Below, in pieces: positions 63,891-64,000 of a DNA stretch of 64,000 bases; the first letter of the stretch is position 1, and the number at the start of each line of letters is the position of its first letter. A model generated the notes under the pieces. The model was not told the DNA's origin and did not search any database. It saw only the letters and a program-made list of their open reading frames with translations. The translations under genes were made by a program, and so were the position numbers. The stretch comes from Gemmatimonadaceae bacterium (GTDB lineage: Bacteria > Gemmatimonadota > Gemmatimonadetes > Gemmatimonadales > Gemmatimonadaceae), in the NCBI GenBank assembly GCA_025358925.1, contig JANYHT010000003.1:1-64000 (forward strand), written 5' to 3'.

Positions 63891-64000
63891 GTGCCGGCAA
63901 CGGCCTACTCTCCCGCGGTCTCTCGACCGGAGTACCATCGGCGCTGCTTGGCTTAACGACCGTGTTCGGGATGGGAACGGGTGTGGCCCAAGCGCTCTAG
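63891..64000 (-). rRNA. rrf: 5S ribosomal RNA (5' end truncated at window edge; 3' boundary approximate)
   Basis: Minus strand GCTTGGGCCACACCCGTTCCCATCCCGAACACGG...GAGAGTAGGCCGTTGCCGGC is the conserved 5S sequence. Confidence 0.93.

Overview
The window reads as a chromosomal core-genome segment of a diderm, LPS-making bacterium. The mix of futalosine menaquinone pathway, LpxC-FabZ fusion, McsAB-ClpC, bacillithiol synthesis and PorV-like protein suggests a Gemmatimonadota-like lineage; this is an inference from gene content, not a computed placement. It is densely packed with about 59 protein-coding genes, one tRNA-Arg(CCU), and most of a 5S rRNA at the right edge. Main blocks: (i) mqnC(partial)-ispF-dedA-xerD-pabA, with terC convergent; (ii) a translationally coupled kdsB-pyrG-kdsA-kdsC-kdsD-lptC-lptA-lptB-rpoN operon on +; (iii) a lipid-linked glycosylation cluster (GT2, GT4, flippase-like, YfhO, GT2) and dapF on +; (iv) from ~21.6 kb nearly everything is on the minus strand: TPR, tRNA-Arg, apt, hypothetical, pcm, surE, merR, gpsA, plsY, der, DUF512 radical-SAM-like; TPR/FxLyD-like, thrC, uvrC, murJ, bshC, rlmH; gdh, lpxK, LPLAT, lpxB, Gfo/Idh, lpxA, lpxC-fabZ, lpxD, ompH, bamA; clpC, mcsB, mcsA, lolD, lolC/E, lysS, prfB; zinc-ribbon, GGDEF; DUF5683-like, PorV-like, era, 5S rRNA. 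I saw no CRISPR array, transposon, prophage or obvious defence island. The most notable observations are a programmed +1 frameshift in prfB (missed by the ORF track), a ~158-aa N-terminal extension on LptB, a Gfo/Idh oxidoreductase between lpxA and lpxB with a possible CTG start, a zinc-ribbon/pseudo-receiver-GGDEF pair, the DUF512-der-plsY-gpsA linkage, McsAB-ClpC without CtsR, and an unexplained AT-rich spacer at 21.2-21.5 kb. I found no convincing wholly new system; most of the window is housekeeping.
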